This document shows positions 63,572-64,000 of a DNA stretch of 64,000 bases, piece after piece. The stretch is from assembly GCA_029247205.1 (NCBI GenBank), contig JAQWLT010000026.1, forward strand, positions 42,364 to 106,363, read 5' to 3'. The notes under the pieces are model-generated. The model saw only the letters and a list, made by a program, of their open reading frames with translations, was not told where the DNA came from and made no database searches. The first letter of the stretch is position 1. Each line of letters begins with the position of its first letter. Position numbers and translations under genes: made by a program. This stretch comes from Phycisphaerales bacterium. GTDB lineage: Bacteria > Planctomycetota > Phycisphaerae > Phycisphaerales > SM1A02.

Positions 63572-64000
63572 GGTTGCCCTTCCTGCTGCGGAGTCGTCGG
63601 TGGCTGCATCACCACTTGGTCGCTCGTCCCGCGAGGGTACTCGACTGCTCGTTTCTTGTGCAAAGCCGGATCTGTCTCGATTGGCGGGATGTCATCATTA
63701 ATGATCATCGACATGATGAGCACGCATGACCACACGACTGGGAAGGCGGATGCCGCCACAGCAAATATTGCGAGGTTCCGAGCTGTGCTCCACCGCACTC
63801 TTCCAATAAACTCGCACACGATCACCACAAAGGCGACAACCGAGAACTTAAAGACGCTCATCCCAGGAATTCCGAACCACTTGATCACCAAAGCCGCGAT
63901 CGGATTCATCTCTGTGCCACTAAAGAACAGGACGAGCCGAGTCAGAATGATGTCGATTGAGGCGACAAAGACCAGCCATAAATACAGATTGGGAAAAAGT
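63493..64000 (-). CDS. DUF5658-like membrane protein (5' end outside window)
   Basis: The ORF track starts at ATG 63909, but the frame stays open to the window edge and codes NLYLWLVFVASIDIILTRLVLFFSGTEMNPIAALVIKWFG, so the real start is upstream. The pattern of a TM helix with Asp and Thr, then G-T-E-x-NP and a second Lys-containing helix, fits DUF5658. A third TM helix follows (NLAIFAVAASAFPVVWSCVLIM), then a polar tail that overlaps ndh by 79 bp. The function is unknown. Confidence 0.7.
   Translation of the reverse strand, partial: LFPNLYLWLVFVASIDIILTRLVLFFSGTEMNPIAALVIKWFGIPGMSVFKFSVVAFVVIVCEFIGRVRWSTARNLAIFAVAASAFPVVWSCVLIMSMIINDDIPPIETDPALHKKRAVEYPRGTSDQVVMQPPTTPQQEGQPWLSSVNESELSFWAAASVAHTSPRS

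Overview
The window looks like chromosomal core DNA of a planctomycete, most probably from the Phycisphaerae. This is an inference from gene content, not a database match. Pointers are a DUF1559-like prepilin protein with an H-x9-D motif, a membrane protein with an N-terminal CxxCGYEL/CPECG zinc ribbon, a secretin/TonB short N-terminal (STN)-like protein with a Gly-rich linker, a long HppA pyrophosphatase, two GroELs flanking one GroES, and many operon-leading genes without a Shine-Dalgarno (SD) site. No insertion sequence, phage, CRISPR array or rRNA was seen. The one tRNA found is tRNA-Gln(CUG). Gene density is high; same-strand neighbours often share ATGA or GTGA stop/start overlaps, and several convergent pairs overlap at their 3' ends.

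Layout: 1-3.3 kb holds an endonuclease/exonuclease/phosphatase protein cut by the window edge, a prepilin-like protein, and an ECF-type sigma factor with a downstream membrane protein that may be its anti-sigma factor. 3.3-8.6 kb holds an ABC-F ATPase, a HIT hydrolase, a small lipoprotein and a six-S1-domain ribosomal protein S1. 8.8-14.8 kb holds two exported proteins of unknown function, a MacB/FtsX-type permease without its ATPase, a sensor kinase, and a small protein with a duplicated zinc knuckle. 14.8-20.1 kb is one leftward operon: hppA, rsfS, a pseudo-esterase, trmB and the zinc protein. 20.3-22.5 kb holds rpsU, a NYN/PIN nuclease, pdxH, purE and tRNA-Gln. 22.7-28.9 kb holds a Met-rich exported protein, acs and rnr.

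29.1-35.2 kb is a complete chaperone cluster read leftward: groEL1, groES, groEL2, dnaJ, grpE, then an fmdB-like gene with a histone-like tail. 35.3-47.0 kb holds a zinc-ribbon membrane protein, moxR, hpt, folC, leuS with two signalling-type ORFs, a phosphotransferase, and a tpiA-secG-yicC operon. 47.2-54.7 kb is a long rightward run: alaS, a small acidic protein, a Tat-exported TIM-barrel protein, an MDR oxidoreductase, an M20 amidohydrolase and a GCS2 ligase. 54.7-64 kb holds tmk, a zinc-ribbon membrane protein, ubiB, a DEAD-box helicase, a structured leader followed by a gene with a collagen-like start, an AtoE-type transporter plus crotonase pair, ndh, and a DUF5658-like membrane protein cut by the right edge.

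The strongest unexplained signal is 59.05-59.29 kb. A promoter-like hexamer is followed by about 230 nt of DNA able to form several stem-loops, then a strong intrinsic terminator whose 5' arm can pair instead with an upstream GC-rich segment. An SD site and an ORF of unknown function follow. This is the architecture of a transcription-attenuating riboswitch or other regulatory leader. Other points of interest are a set of genes with -10-like hexamers 6-9 nt before the start codon (leaderless signature), a MerR-like 19-bp spacer with a dyad upstream of rpsU, a roughly 120-residue insertion in HppA, and two enzyme-fold proteins lacking their catalytic residues.
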